64,000 nucleotides of DNA. Source: Asticcacaulis sp. AC460. Lineage in GTDB: Bacteria; Pseudomonadota; Alphaproteobacteria; Caulobacterales; Caulobacteraceae. Below the pieces are notes generated by a model. The model was not told the DNA's origin. It searched no databases and saw only the letters and a list, made by a program, of their open reading frames with translations. This document shows positions 49,674-58,580 of the stretch, piece after piece. The stretch is from positions 1-64,000 of the forward strand of contig NZ_AWGD01000015.1 of the NCBI RefSeq assembly GCF_000495795.1, written 5' to 3'. Each line of letters opens with the position of its first letter. The stretch's first letter is position 1. A program made the position numbers and the translations under genes.

Positions 49674-50271
49674 ACAGCCACCCCATTTGGCGGGCGATCC
49701 GGCAGGCGTCGATGCGGTTGACCGCATTGAGTTTCTGCAGGATTTCGGACAGGTGGTTGCGGATCGTCCCCGGCGCCTTGTCCAGCAGACGGGCGATGGT
49801 CTTGTTGCTGTGGCCCTGCTCGGCCAGGCGCAAAAGCTCGCGGTCGCGGTCGTTGAGCGGGTCATCCGTTTGCGTCAGGTCGCCCAGTTGAGGGTCGATG
49901 ACCCTTTCGCCCGCCATCACCCGGCGGATGATCTGCGCCAGTTCGCGGGACGGCGTATCCTTCAGCAAATAACCGCGGACTCCGGCTGCCAGGGCGCGTT
50001 GCAGGTAACCCGGCCGGGCAAAGGTCGTCACCATCACCACGGCAACACCTGGGGCATCGTGTTTCAGATGCTGGGCCAGGTCGATCCCGCCCATTTCCGC
50101 CATCTCGATGTCGCTGACGACCAGGTCGGGCCGGCAGTCCGCCATCATCTCAAGGGCCGCGCGGCCGTTGGGCGCTGTCCCCACGACGGTGAAGTCGTTC
50201 TCCAGAGCCAGCAGGCTGGCGATCGCGCCCAGGACCAAGGCCTGATCTTCCACCACCAGAATCCGGATCAT
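49672..50271 (-). CDS. NarL/LuxR family response regulator
   Basis: 199-aa regulator. Receiver domain with phosphoacceptor D54 (VVSDIEMAEMGG), acidic ED at positions 8-9 and the conserved Lys in YLLKDTPS. The C-terminal LuxR helix-turn-helix is LLRLAEQGHSNKTIARLL with TIRNHLSEILQKLNA. DesR-like. It starts 4 bp inside the kinase gene, its evident partner. Last of the serine hydrolase-kinase-regulator operon. Confidence 0.94.
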   Translation of the reverse strand: MIRILVVEDQALVLGAIASLLALENDFTVVGTAPNGRAALEMMADCRPDLVVSDIEMAEMGGIDLAQHLKHDAPGVAVVMVTTFARPGYLQRALAAGVRGYLLKDTPSRELAQIIRRVMAGERVIDPQLGDLTQTDDPLNDRDRELLRLAEQGHSNKTIARLLDKAPGTIRNHLSEILQKLNAVNRIDACRIARQMGWL

Positions 50272-51338
50272 GGTTGGGGCTCCAGCGGAAAGCGGGCGTG
50301 TATTTTCACGCCGTCCGCGGAATCAACCTCCAGCGCAGCGGCGCGGCGGCGGATGCCCTCCAGTCCGTTGCCGAAGACGATCGGTCCGCCACGGCCATCG
50401 TCTGCGATGTCGAGGAAGAGGGTCGGACCTTCACGGCGGATGTCGATGGTGCAGGTCGTAGCCTGGGCGTGGCGGACGACATTCGTGACGGCTTCGCGCA
50501 TGACCATGGCGACTTCGTGCTCTACAGAGGCCGGCAAAGGCCCGGCCGTGTTCGAAAACGTCAGCCGGATATCGGCAGCTTCGAGCAGGGCGCGGACATG
50601 GCCGGTGGCGGCGATCAAAGTCGACTGGTTCAGGCCACGGATGGCCGAGCGGATCTCCTGCAAGGCTTCGCGCCCGACGGTGTTGATGGCGTCCAGTTCC
50701 GACCGCGCCCGTTCTGGTTCGCTGTCGATGACCCGGGAGGCCAGGTCAGATTTCAGCACGACGGTCGAAAAAGCATGGCCGACAATGTCGTGCAGGTCGC
50801 GCGAGATGCGCTCGCGTTCACCCATGACGGCCAGGGCTTCGGCCTGGGCCCGGGCGCGGATCAGTTCTTCAGTCTGGTCCTGAAGCAGGCTGTTGGCCGC
50901 TGTGGCCGCCGCGGCCAATCCGCCGAAGAAGATAGCGCCGAAACCGAATATCCACGACACCCAGCCTATGGCGACCGCCACGACCGTGGCGGCCACCATC
51001 CCGCCCAGCCAGAGATAACGCGGCCGGCCGCGCTGGCTCTGGACCGTAATCATGACGGCGAACAGCATGATGATGCTGGCCGCTGCGGTCAGTTGGCCCA
51101 GACCGAGGGAGATGGCGGCGATGACGGCGATGCCGGGCCAGGCGGCGCGCCCGCGCAGGTCGAACGAACCGTAATAGGCGATCAGGAAGACCGGCAGCGC
51201 GGCGAGCGAGGCCTGCCAGTCCAGATGCCTGGGCTTTTCGAGGAACCACGGCCAGACATACATGATCAGGTAGGACAGCCAGATGGTTGGTCCATCCAGC
51301 GCCAGGCCTAAGAATCGTCTGCGTTTAATCTGCGCCAT
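50268..51338 (-). CDS. DesK-like sensor histidine kinase
   Basis: 356-aa kinase with about five N-terminal transmembrane helices (residues 14-145), a short coiled coil, HisKA_3 dimerisation with phospho-His H183 (ERISRDLHDIVGHAFS), and HATPase with MREAVTNVVRHAQAT and DDGRGGPIVFGNGLEGI. With little periplasmic sequence it probably senses membrane state or a lipophilic or intramembrane signal. It overlaps the regulator by 4 bp and the serine hydrolase by 14 bp, implying tight coupling of all three. Confidence 0.93.
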   Translation of the reverse strand: MAQIKRRRFLGLALDGPTIWLSYLIMYVWPWFLEKPRHLDWQASLAALPVFLIAYYGSFDLRGRAAWPGIAVIAAISLGLGQLTAAASIIMLFAVMITVQSQRGRPRYLWLGGMVAATVVAVAIGWVSWIFGFGAIFFGGLAAAATAANSLLQDQTEELIRARAQAEALAVMGERERISRDLHDIVGHAFSTVVLKSDLASRVIDSEPERARSELDAINTVGREALQEIRSAIRGLNQSTLIAATGHVRALLEAADIRLTFSNTAGPLPASVEHEVAMVMREAVTNVVRHAQATTCTIDIRREGPTLFLDIADDGRGGPIVFGNGLEGIRRRAAALEVDSADGVKIHARFPLEPQP

Positions 51339-52503
51339 CGGCCTTCAGCATAAGGAGACCGAGTTCTTTGGCGAAATCCTGGAACGGTTCGCGGCCCTGG
51401 ATTCCCCGGTTGGTCATCACGGAGACAGCCATACCATAGTCCGGGAACAGCATGAAACTGGACGATGAGCCTTTGGCGGTGCCGTTGTGATGGATGACTC
51501 GGATCTTCTTGCCGTCGAGGTCGATCTCGCCGACCCGCCAGCCCAGGGCATAGTTTTGCGGATTGATGGTGCCGTCTTTAAGGGGTTGCGGCGTCCAGAA
51601 GGTGTCGCGCACATTTGCCGGGAGGAATTCGTTGCCGATCCAGGCGCCGCCAAGTTTGGCCAGGTCCTGCGGCGTGGCGACAAAGCCGCCGCCGGCCCAT
51701 TTGATACTATCGTCCGTAGGCAGAGCATCGCGATAGTTGCCGTTCTTGACTTCGTAGAAGCGGGCGCGATGATCGTTGGCGATCGTGCGGTCGTCGGGTT
51801 TGAGGCCGGCCAAGTCCAGGGGCGCGGCGACATGTTCTTGAATCAGATTGAGATAGGTGTCGCCGCCGGCGCCTTCCATGACGCCGCTGGCCAGGACGAT
51901 GCCATAGCTGGAATAGGAGAAGCCGGTGCCGGGGTCGAACAACAGGGGCGAATCCGAAAAGGTACCCACGGCGTCGCGGACGGTGTCGAAATGGCGGGTG
52001 TTTTCATAGTCCCAGATAGGGGCGCAGAAACACATACCGTAGTGGCGGATGCCGGCGGTGTGCGACAGCAGTTGCCGTGTTGTGATCGGGTGACCCTTGT
52101 CCGGGAAATAGTTGATATAGCTGGTGATGGGTTTGTCGAGGTCGAGCTTGTTTTGCGAAACCAGGATCGCGGCCAGGGTGGCGTTGACCGCCTTGCTGCT
52201 GGAACCGATGCGGTACTGGCTTTGCGGCGTGGCAAGCGTCCGGGTTTTCAGGTCGGCATAGCCCTGGGTATGTGACCAGACGATCTTGCCATCGATGCTG
52301 ATGGCGGCCGACAGGCTGGGGTAACGTCCGGTGGCGTATTGGTTGTTCAGAAAGGCGGTCGCCGGATGGGATTGGGTGGGCGCAGAGGCGGCTTTTTCCG
52401 GCAAAGCCTGCCAACCGAACGGCCAGACGATCAGGGGCCTGAAGAGAAGGTAGGCGGCGAAGCAGATCGTGATCCCTAAAGCCGCCCAGAAGATTTTACG
52501 CAT
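51325..52503 (-). CDS. Class C beta-lactamase-family serine hydrolase
   Basis: 392-aa protein anchored by one N-terminal helix (residues about 5-25), with the serine hydrolase domain in the periplasm. The SxxK motif is S101-SSK (YRIGSSSKAVN), and the second motif appears as YSSYG where many relatives have YSN. The third motif is probably HHNGTAKG. It could be a peptidase or esterase acting on peptidoglycan or D-amino compounds. It overlaps the kinase gene by 14 bp and so is the first gene of a signalling operon. Confidence 0.9.
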   Translation of the reverse strand: MRKIFWAALGITICFAAYLLFRPLIVWPFGWQALPEKAASAPTQSHPATAFLNNQYATGRYPSLSAAISIDGKIVWSHTQGYADLKTRTLATPQSQYRIGSSSKAVNATLAAILVSQNKLDLDKPITSYINYFPDKGHPITTRQLLSHTAGIRHYGMCFCAPIWDYENTRHFDTVRDAVGTFSDSPLLFDPGTGFSYSSYGIVLASGVMEGAGGDTYLNLIQEHVAAPLDLAGLKPDDRTIANDHRARFYEVKNGNYRDALPTDDSIKWAGGGFVATPQDLAKLGGAWIGNEFLPANVRDTFWTPQPLKDGTINPQNYALGWRVGEIDLDGKKIRVIHHNGTAKGSSSSFMLFPDYGMAVSVMTNRGIQGREPFQDFAKELGLLMLKADGAD

Positions 52504-52586
52504 CGGTTGTCACCCTTTGATGATTGGATGACAGGGATAGCGATGAAACTGTCCGCGGGAAGTGACAGATGTCATGGATGGACTAC

Positions 52587-52772
52587 TATCCTCCACCGCT
52601 TGCGGGGGAGGTGGCGAGCAAGTGAGCCAGGCCGAAGGCCATTGGCGAAACGCGTCGAGACGGAGGGGGTGTGACACGCTCCGAGCTTCCGGCTCCCCCT
52701 CCGCTTCGACGCGCTTCGCCTGAAGAAGGCTTGCTTGCTCAGCACCTCCCCCGCAAGCGGTGGAGGATAAGG
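52587..52772. repeat. Large family A inverted repeat
   Basis: Two family A units face each other. TATCCTCCACCGCTTGCGGG (52587 on) pairs with CCCGCAAGCGGTGGAGGATA at the right end, and inner CGTCGAGACGGAGGGGG with CCCCCTCCGCTTCGACG. The result is a ~185-bp imperfect palindrome between the serine hydrolase start and the LacI stop. Confidence 0.8.
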
Positions 52773-52777
52773 AGGTT

Positions 52778-53824
52778 CTATCCGCCGCAGCTTTCGCGAA
52801 TGACGAGTTGCGTCGGAATTCGGGTCATCTCGACCGGCTCGCCGTCGATCAGGGCACTGAGGGTATCAACCAGGACCTGGGCGGCCTTCTTGGTGTCCTG
52901 GCGGACCGTGCTCACAGCCGGGTTGGTGCAGGTGCAGGCCCACAGATCGTCGAAGCCCATCACCGACACGTCCTTCGGCACATGCAGGCCGCGCTTTTGC
53001 AGGCTCTGGATGGCGCCAATGGCCAGCAGGTCGGTGACCGCGAACACCGCGTCGAATTCCACGCCGTCGTCCAGCAACCGATCGATCGCCGCCGCACCTT
53101 CTTCGCGCGAGATAAAGCAATCAACCGCCAGCCCGTCGTCGGGTTTCACCCCGGCTTCGTGGTGGGCGCGGCGGTAGCCCTTGTAGCGTTCGAAGAATTC
53201 CGAATGGCGTTCCGAGGCTTCGCCCAGGAAGACTGTGCGCTTGCGGCCCAGTTTCAGCAGGTGCGCCACCGCCGAGTGCGCGCCGCCTTCGTTGTCGGAG
53301 CCGATAAAGACGTTCGGCGTTTCCGGCATGACCGGACCGAACACCACCCAAGGCTCGCCGACCTGACGCAGAGCGTCGATCTTGCGCAGATAGGTCTCGA
53401 AATCGCGATAGCCCAGGAAGATGATGCCGTCGGCGCGGCGCGAGAAGCCGTAGTCGGCCCCCCAGTCGGCGCTTTGCTTTTGCAGCGACATCAGGACGTC
53501 GACGCCCTTTTCGCCGGCATAGTTCATGATCTGGCCGATCAGCGGCAAGAAGAAGGGATTGATCGGGTTGTCGCCCTGGTCGATGTCTTCCGACACCAGG
53601 ACGGCGATGGTGTTGATCTTCTTCGACCGCAGTTTGCGGGCGTTGATGTCGACCGTGTAGTTGAGCTTGGCCGCCGCGTCGAACACGCGCTGGCGTACGC
53701 CTTCGCTGACCGAGGCCGGCCGCGACAGGGCACGCGACACCGTGGCCTGGGAAACCCCGGCCAGGGCGGCAATGTCGATCGATGTCGGGCGTCTTACCTG
53801 CATGTTTTTATTATCTTGGACCAT
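52778..53824 (-). CDS. LacI family transcriptional regulator
   Basis: 348-aa repressor. Helix-turn-helix SIDIAALAGVSQATVSRAL, hinge, then the ligand domain (DGIIFLGYRDFETYLRK, NVFIGSDNEGGAHSAVAHLL, FAVTDLLAIGAIQSL, VPKDVSVMGFDD). The C-terminus TQLVIRESCGG matches the other LacI protein in the window, so they are of one subfamily. It lies 9 nt after the LysR gene on the same strand. Targets are unknown; it is a candidate for the CG-centred operators at 46.4-47.0 kb. Confidence 0.93.
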   Translation of the reverse strand: MVQDNKNMQVRRPTSIDIAALAGVSQATVSRALSRPASVSEGVRQRVFDAAAKLNYTVDINARKLRSKKINTIAVLVSEDIDQGDNPINPFFLPLIGQIMNYAGEKGVDVLMSLQKQSADWGADYGFSRRADGIIFLGYRDFETYLRKIDALRQVGEPWVVFGPVMPETPNVFIGSDNEGGAHSAVAHLLKLGRKRTVFLGEASERHSEFFERYKGYRRAHHEAGVKPDDGLAVDCFISREEGAAAIDRLLDDGVEFDAVFAVTDLLAIGAIQSLQKRGLHVPKDVSVMGFDDLWACTCTNPAVSTVRQDTKKAAQVLVDTLSALIDGEPVEMTRIPTQLVIRESCGG

Positions 53825-53833
53825 GACACCCCC

Positions 53834-54739
53834 TTACGATTTAGACAAGTAGTCGCCCATGATGGCCGCCACCCAATCCATGAAGGCGCGCACCCGTCGC
53901 GCCTGGTGACGGCGGCGCGGATAGATCAGGGCCACCGGCAGGGGCTCGGCTTCGTAGTCCGGCAGGATTTGCACCAGCCGGCCTTCAGCCAGCAGCGGCG
54001 CCGCTCCGGCAATGGGCGATTGGATGATGCCCAGGCCTGCCACGGCCGCCGCCTGGAAGGATTCGGTGCTGTTGACGAACATCCGTCCGGGGACATCACG
54101 CGTTTGGTAATCGCCGCCGTCGCGGTATTCGAAGCCCCATGGTTTTGCCCCGAGTTGGCCGACATAGTGGACCATGAAGTGGTGGTCGAGATCGTCCAGA
54201 GTCAGCGGCGTGCCGTGGCGCTCGAGATAGGCCGGCGAGGCGACATTGACCATGGTCATGACGCCCAGTTGCCGCGCCATCAGGCCGGAATCGGGCCGGG
54301 CGCCGACGCGGATGACGCAGTCGAAGCCTTCGGCCACCACATCGACGCGGCGGTCGGTGCAGCTCAGTTCGAGTTGCAGGCCGGGATGGCGGTCGAAGAA
54401 GTCTGGCAGCCGCGGGACGATGAAGTTACGCGCCATGGCCACCGGCATGTCGACCCGCAGAGTGCCGGTCAGGGCCTGGGGCTGGGACTGGAACATGGCG
54501 TCCATGTCTTCGGCATCGGACAGCAGGTCGCGGGCGCGTTCGTACAGGGCATGGCCGTCGTGGGTCAGCTGGACCTTGCGGGTGGTGCGGTAGAGGAGCT
54601 GAGTTTTCAGCCGCGATTCCAGCGCCGCGACGGCCGAGGACACGGCGGATTTCGGCAGACCCAGGGAGGCTGCGGCCTGGGTGAAGCTGCTCAGTTCGGC
54701 GACGCGAACAAAGGCGGCATAGGTATCGAGGCGGTTCAT
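53834..54739 (-). CDS. LysR family transcriptional regulator
   Basis: 301-aa regulator. Winged helix-turn-helix at residues about 3-60 (FVRVAELSSFTQAAASLGLP, KSAVSSAVAALESRL), then the LysR substrate domain (GTLRVDMPVAMARNFIVPRL). It is of the AaeR/DmlR-like group. It is divergent from an SDR gene with a 92-bp gap holding a TGTTC-N9-GAACA repeat, so it probably controls that gene and itself. Confidence 0.94.
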   Translation of the reverse strand: MNRLDTYAAFVRVAELSSFTQAAASLGLPKSAVSSAVAALESRLKTQLLYRTTRKVQLTHDGHALYERARDLLSDAEDMDAMFQSQPQALTGTLRVDMPVAMARNFIVPRLPDFFDRHPGLQLELSCTDRRVDVVAEGFDCVIRVGARPDSGLMARQLGVMTMVNVASPAYLERHGTPLTLDDLDHHFMVHYVGQLGAKPWGFEYRDGGDYQTRDVPGRMFVNSTESFQAAAVAGLGIIQSPIAGAAPLLAEGRLVQILPDYEAEPLPVALIYPRRRHQARRVRAFMDWVAAIMGDYLSKS

Positions 54740-54740
54740 T

Positions 54741-54759
54741 GTTCTGATATTTCGAACAG
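54741..54759. promoter_or_regulatory. Candidate LysR operator
   Basis: Inverted repeat TGTTC-N9-GAACA in the divergent lysR-SDR region, one base upstream of the lysR start codon. It fits the T-N11-A style of LysR sites. Confidence 0.45.
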
Positions 54760-54831
54760 AATGTGGTAATTAGCGTTATTTATCGTGTCAAAGGCAAACA
54801 GTAAAGTGGTGGCATCAGAAGGAGATTTCTC

Positions 54832-55584
54832 ATGACCATAGCTTTGATTACCGGCGGTTCGCGCGGCCTGGGCCGCAATATGGCCCATCATCTGGCGGCG
54901 CGCGGCGTCGACATCCTGTTCACCTACCGCTCACGCCGCGATGAGGCCGAGAGCCTGATCGAGGAACTGAGGCTGATCGGCCGTAAGGCGGTCGCGATCC
55001 AATTGGACACCGGCGTCATCGGCCAGTTCGCCGGTTTTAAAGCGGCGGTAGGGTCGGCGTTGAAGGACGTGTGGGGCCGCGACGATTTCGACTACCTGAT
55101 CAACAATGCCGGCATGGGGCTGTATGCGCCGTTCGCCGAGACCACCGAAGCGCAGTTCGACGAGGTGATGAATGTTCACTTCAAAGGGGTTTTCTTTTTG
55201 ACCCAGGCTTTGTTGCCGATGATCCGTGACGGTGGGCGGATTGTGAACCTGTCGTCGGGGCTGGCGCGGTTCAGCTATCCAGGATCGTCGACCTATGCCG
55301 CAGCCAAGGGGGCTGTCGAGGTGTTGACGCGCTATCTGGCGGTGGAGCTGGGGCCGCGGCGGATCGCGGTCAATGTGCTGGCGCCTGGGGCGATTGAAAC
55401 CGATTTCGGCGGCGGAAGGGTGCGGGACGATGCCGGATTGAACGCCATGATCGCGTCGCGGACGCCTTTGGGGCGGGTCGGTTTGCCGGACGATATAGGC
55501 GGGGCTGTGTCGCTGCTGCTGTCGGACGAGGCCGGCTGGATCAACGGCCAGCGGATCGAGGTGTCGGGCGGGATTCACGCCTGA
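54832..55584 (+). CDS. Short-chain dehydrogenase/reductase
   Basis: 250-aa NAD(P)-dependent SDR. Cofactor motif ITGGSRGLGRNMAHHL, structural NNAG (LINNAGMGLYAPF), catalytic Ser in IVNLSSGLARF and YxxxK in STYAAAKGAVEVL, end motif GWINGQRIEVSGGIHA. The arginine in GGSRG and YRSRRDE favours NADPH. The substrate is unknown. A GAAGGAGA ribosome site is present. Divergently arranged with LysR, its likely regulator. Confidence 0.95.
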   Translation: MTIALITGGSRGLGRNMAHHLAARGVDILFTYRSRRDEAESLIEELRLIGRKAVAIQLDTGVIGQFAGFKAAVGSALKDVWGRDDFDYLINNAGMGLYAPFAETTEAQFDEVMNVHFKGVFFLTQALLPMIRDGGRIVNLSSGLARFSYPGSSTYAAAKGAVEVLTRYLAVELGPRRIAVNVLAPGAIETDFGGGRVRDDAGLNAMIASRTPLGRVGLPDDIGGAVSLLLSDEAGWINGQRIEVSGGIHA

Positions 55585-55589
55585 TTTTG

Positions 55590-55682
55590 CGGAAGAAGCC
55601 GGAGCGCTCTGAAGACGCCCCGCCCCTCAGGCTCGCCGCCCCGCGCCTAACCTCTCCCCGCTCGCGGGGAGAGGGGATTCTA
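55590..55682. repeat. Family B palindromic intergenic repeat
   Basis: GGAGCGCTCTGAAGACGCCC, GCCCCTCA, CCTAACCTCTCCCCG, then a CGCTCGCGGGGAGAGGGG end. It matches half of the paired element at 60448-60596. Confidence 0.7.
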
Positions 55683-55695
55683 CAGCGCTACTCGG

Positions 55696-56199
55696 TTATA
55701 GTCCGGTCAGGTCGACCACGATGCGGCCTTCAGCCGGGTGGACTTCCGGGACGTGGGCCAGGGTGAAGGGGACGTAGAAGCTGACACCTTCGAGCGGCTT
55801 CACGTCCAGCAGATCGCCGGCGCCGAAATTGTCGACATTGACCACCTTACCCACCGCGTTACCGGACGTGTCGACCACATCCATGCCGATCAGGTCGGTG
55901 ACGTAATATTCCTCTTCGTCCGTGTCCGGAAGATCGGCACGATCGACATAGAGCTTCAGGCCCTTCAGCTTTTCTGCCGCCGTCCGGTCCGGCGCCTGTT
56001 CGGCGAAAACCAGCAGCGCACCCTTGTGTGCCCTCGCCTTGGTCAGGACCAAAGCGGGTTTGCCGGCGACGTCCAGCAGCGGCGAATGTTCCAGCACGCT
56101 CAAGGGGTCGTCCATAAAGCTCAGCAGCTTGAACTCGCCCTGGACACCATGGGGGGCGCCGACCTGAGCGACCAGAACCAGATTGGGTTTTGTCATCAC
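55696..56199 (-). CDS. rimM: Ribosome maturation factor RimM
   Basis: 167-aa protein that binds S19 in the 30S head during late assembly. N-terminal RimM barrel (LVAQVGAPHGVQGEFKLLSF) and C-terminal PRC-like barrel (EEYYVTDLIGMDVVDTSGNA, FYVPFTLAHVPEVHPAEGRI). It is downstream of rpsP and ffh as in many bacteria, but a terminator separates it from rpsP, and trmD and rplS, which usually follow, are missing here. The start is one of two adjacent Met codons. Confidence 0.95.
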   Translation of the reverse strand: MMTKPNLVLVAQVGAPHGVQGEFKLLSFMDDPLSVLEHSPLLDVAGKPALVLTKARAHKGALLVFAEQAPDRTAAEKLKGLKLYVDRADLPDTDEEEYYVTDLIGMDVVDTSGNAVGKVVNVDNFGAGDLLDVKPLEGVSFYVPFTLAHVPEVHPAEGRIVVDLTGL

Positions 56200-56213
56200 A
56201 ACATCTCAAAATA

Positions 56214-56239
56214 AAAGGGCCGGATCGCTCCGGCCCTTT
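56214..56239 (-). terminator. Terminator between rpsP and rimM
   Basis: A perfect 11-bp stem (56214-56224 with 56229-56239), loop of four, T4ATTTT on the minus strand. It would reduce rimM relative to rpsP. Confidence 0.85.
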
Positions 56240-56262
56240 CGCATGGGAGTCCGCAGCGAAGC

Positions 56263-56712
56263 TTATTCCGGAGCGGTTTCTTCGGCGGCAACCTCTTCAG
56301 CAGCCGGTTCTTCAACCGGAGCCGGAGCGGCGGCAGCGGCGGCGGCTTCTTCACGGGCAGCGGCCTCGGCGTCGAGACGGTCCTGCTCGCGCTGGGCGCG
56401 TTCAGCGGCGCGTTCCTGGGCCTTCTTGCCCGGGGTGCCCTTCTTGGGGTTGTTGCTGGCGGTCCAGGTGACCAGGCCTTCTTGCGACAGGAAGCGCGCG
56501 ACGCGGTCGGTCGGTTGGGCGCCCTTCTTCAGCCATTCGGCGATGCGCTCCGACTTCAGGGTGACGCGGACGGCATCCTTCGGCAGCATCGGGTTATAGG
56601 TGCCCACCTTTTCGATGAACTTGCCGTCGCGCGGCGCGGTGCTTTCGGCGACGACGATGGTGTAGTAGGGGCGCTTCTTAGAGCCACCGCGGGAGAGACG
56701 AATCTTAAGCAT
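56263..56712 (-). CDS. rpsP: 30S ribosomal protein S16
   Basis: 149-aa S16: [20 protein letters not shown] and [15 protein letters not shown] mark the core (about residues 1-85). The C-terminal 65 residues form an Ala/Glu-rich charged extension ([20 protein letters not shown] type) beyond the usual 80-90 aa, as seen in many alphaproteobacteria. It lies 23 nt downstream of ffh and is followed by a terminator before rimM. Confidence 0.97.
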   Translation of the reverse strand: MLKIRLSRGGSKKRPYYTIVVAESTAPRDGKFIEKVGTYNPMLPKDAVRVTLKSERIAEWLKKGAQPTDRVARFLSQEGLVTWTASNNPKKGTPGKKAQERAAERAQREQDRLDAEAAAREEAAAAAAAPAPVEEPAAEEVAAEETAPE

Positions 56713-56735
56713 GTTCAGTTCCTTGGTTTGATCGC

Positions 56736-58298
56736 TTATTTCTTGGTCGGGTTAAAAGGCTTGGCGCCCGGAAGACCGGGGAGGCCGGAGAAGGGTGAGC
56801 CGCCGGCGGGACCGCCGAGGCCGGGAAGCTTGATGCCGGCATTGCCAGCCATCTGCTGCACTTTTTCCAGATCGGCCTGGGACGGGCCGCCGGGCGCGTT
56901 CAGGCTCTTGGCCATGTCGGCGATCTGGGACGGATTGGGCATACCGCCACCCATACCGAACATCTTAGCCATCTGGCCCATGGCGCCGCGGCCGTTGGAC
57001 CGCGACATCGCCTTGAAGGTATCGGCCATCTGGCGGTGCTGCTTCAGCAGGCGGTTGATTTCCATGACTTCGACGCCGGCGCCGGCGGCGATGCGGCGCT
57101 TGCGCGAGGCGTTCAGCAAGTCCGGCTTCTTGCGCTCCACCTTGGTCATCGAGGTGATGATGGCCACCTGGCGGTCGAAGGTCTTGTCCGAGATATTCGC
57201 CTCGTCGATCTGCTTCTTGACCTTTTGCACGCCGGGCAGCAGGCCCATAATGCCGCTCATCCCGCCCATGCGCTTCATCTGGCGCAGCTGTTCGGCCAGG
57301 TCGTCCAGGTCGAACTGACCCTTGGCCATCTTCTTGGCCATGGCGGCGGCTTTCGCCTGGTCCAGTTCGGTGGCGGCCTTTTCGACCAGGGCGACGATAT
57401 CGCCCTGACCCAGGATGCGGCCGGCAACGCGGCGGGCATCGAAGACGTCCAGCGCCTCGACCTTTTCGCCGGCGCCGAGGAATTTGATCGGCAGGCCGGT
57501 AACGGCGCGCATCGACAGCATGGCGCCGCCACGGGCATCGCCGTCGGCGCGGGTCAGGATCAGGCCGGTCAGCGGCAGGCGTTCGTGGAAGGCGGTCGCC
57601 GTGCGCACGGCGTCCTGGCCGGTCAGGCTGTCGGCGACCAGGAAGGTTTCGACCGGATTAGCGATGCGCGCGATCTCGGCGGCTTCGCTCATCAGTGCTT
57701 CGTCGAGCGTGGTGCGGCCGGCCGTGTCGAGGATCAGGACGTCGAAGCCCTGGATCCTGGCCGATTGCAGGGCGCGGCGGGCGATGTCGGTGGCGCTCTG
57801 GCCCGCCACGATCGGCAGGAAGTCGACGCCGACCTGTTCGGCGAGCAGCTTGAGCTGCTCCATGGCAGCCGGACGGCGGGTGTCCAGCGAGGCCATCATG
57901 ACCTTCTTGCGGTCGAACTTAGAGAGGCGCAGGGCCAGCTTGGCGGAGGTGGTGGTCTTACCCGAACCCTGCAGACCGGCCATCAGGATGACGGCGGGCG
58001 GCACGGCGTTGAGGTTGAGCGGTTCCGGCTCTTCGCCGCCCAGCATGTCGATCAGGCCGTCATAGACGATCTTGACCACCTGGTCGGCGGGCTTGACCGC
58101 CTTGATGATCTCTTCGCCGGTGGCCAGTTCCTTGGCCTTGGTCATGAACTGACGCACCACCGGCAGGGCGACATCGGCTTCCAGCAGGGCGACGCGCACT
58201 TCACGCAGGGCTTCGTCGACATCCTTTTCCGAAAGGACGCCGCGGCCTGAGAGACGGTCGAAAAGACCGGATAGGCGCTCGTTCAAGCTGTCGAACAT
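56736..58298 (-). CDS. ffh: Signal recognition particle protein Ffh
   Basis: 520-aa SRP GTPase that directs nascent membrane proteins to FtsY. N domain ([19 protein letters not shown]), G domain with [33 protein letters not shown] and [11 protein letters not shown], then the Met-rich M domain ([21 protein letters not shown]-type) that binds SRP RNA, and a Gly/Pro-rich tail. I chose the ATG at 58298 because Ffh starts MFDSL; an open frame runs further upstream through a terminator-like hairpin and is not coding. First of ffh-rpsP-rimM. Confidence 0.97.
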   Translation of the reverse strand: MFDSLNERLSGLFDRLSGRGVLSEKDVDEALREVRVALLEADVALPVVRQFMTKAKELATGEEIIKAVKPADQVVKIVYDGLIDMLGGEEPEPLNLNAVPPAVILMAGLQGSGKTTTSAKLALRLSKFDRKKVMMASLDTRRPAAMEQLKLLAEQVGVDFLPIVAGQSATDIARRALQSARIQGFDVLILDTAGRTTLDEALMSEAAEIARIANPVETFLVADSLTGQDAVRTATAFHERLPLTGLILTRADGDARGGAMLSMRAVTGLPIKFLGAGEKVEALDVFDARRVAGRILGQGDIVALVEKAATELDQAKAAAMAKKMAKGQFDLDDLAEQLRQMKRMGGMSGIMGLLPGVQKVKKQIDEANISDKTFDRQVAIITSMTKVERKKPDLLNASRKRRIAAGAGVEVMEINRLLKQHRQMADTFKAMSRSNGRGAMGQMAKMFGMGGGMPNPSQIADMAKSLNAPGGPSQADLEKVQQMAGNAGIKLPGLGGPAGGSPFSGLPGLPGAKPFNPTKK

Positions 58299-58334
58299 GA
58301 CTTCAAATCTCCGTTCGCGTCCCGTTTGCACCCA

Positions 58335-58372
58335 AACAGAAAATCCCCGAGGGCGCGACGCGCTATCGGGGA
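58335..58372 (-). terminator. Terminator-like hairpin in the ffh leader
   Basis: Stem TCCCCGA/TCGGGGA (58344-58350 with 58366-58372) with an inner GCGC pairing and TTTTCTGTTT after it on the minus strand, 37 nt before ffh. A -35 TTGACT and ATAGAC -10 lie near 58456-58492. It may end a ~100-nt leader RNA or act as an attenuator. Confidence 0.5.
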
Positions 58373-58580
58373 GCCTTCCCATCCCCGTCCGGGCGCAGTG
58401 CCGGGGTCGTGATGACGAAGGGTTCTGGTATGGAGCGCAACAGGCGCGCGATGTGGCGGGGTCTATGGCGGAAAAGGAAGCCTGAGTCAAGGCGAGCCCG
58501 AGAACACAGTTAGCAAACTCTTAAGCCGGGTGGTTTAGCGTCGGCGGACACAACGACAATAGACGTCCCGGGGATACTTG

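Noticed and set aside
58299-58490. N-terminal extension of Ffh by 64 residues
   Set aside because: Ffh proteins start MFDSL; the extension crosses a terminator-like hairpin and has no homology I recognise.
58320-58500. SRP (4.5S) RNA gene next to ffh
   Set aside because: The conserved GGTCAGG...GGAAG...AGCAGCC core is absent on both strands.
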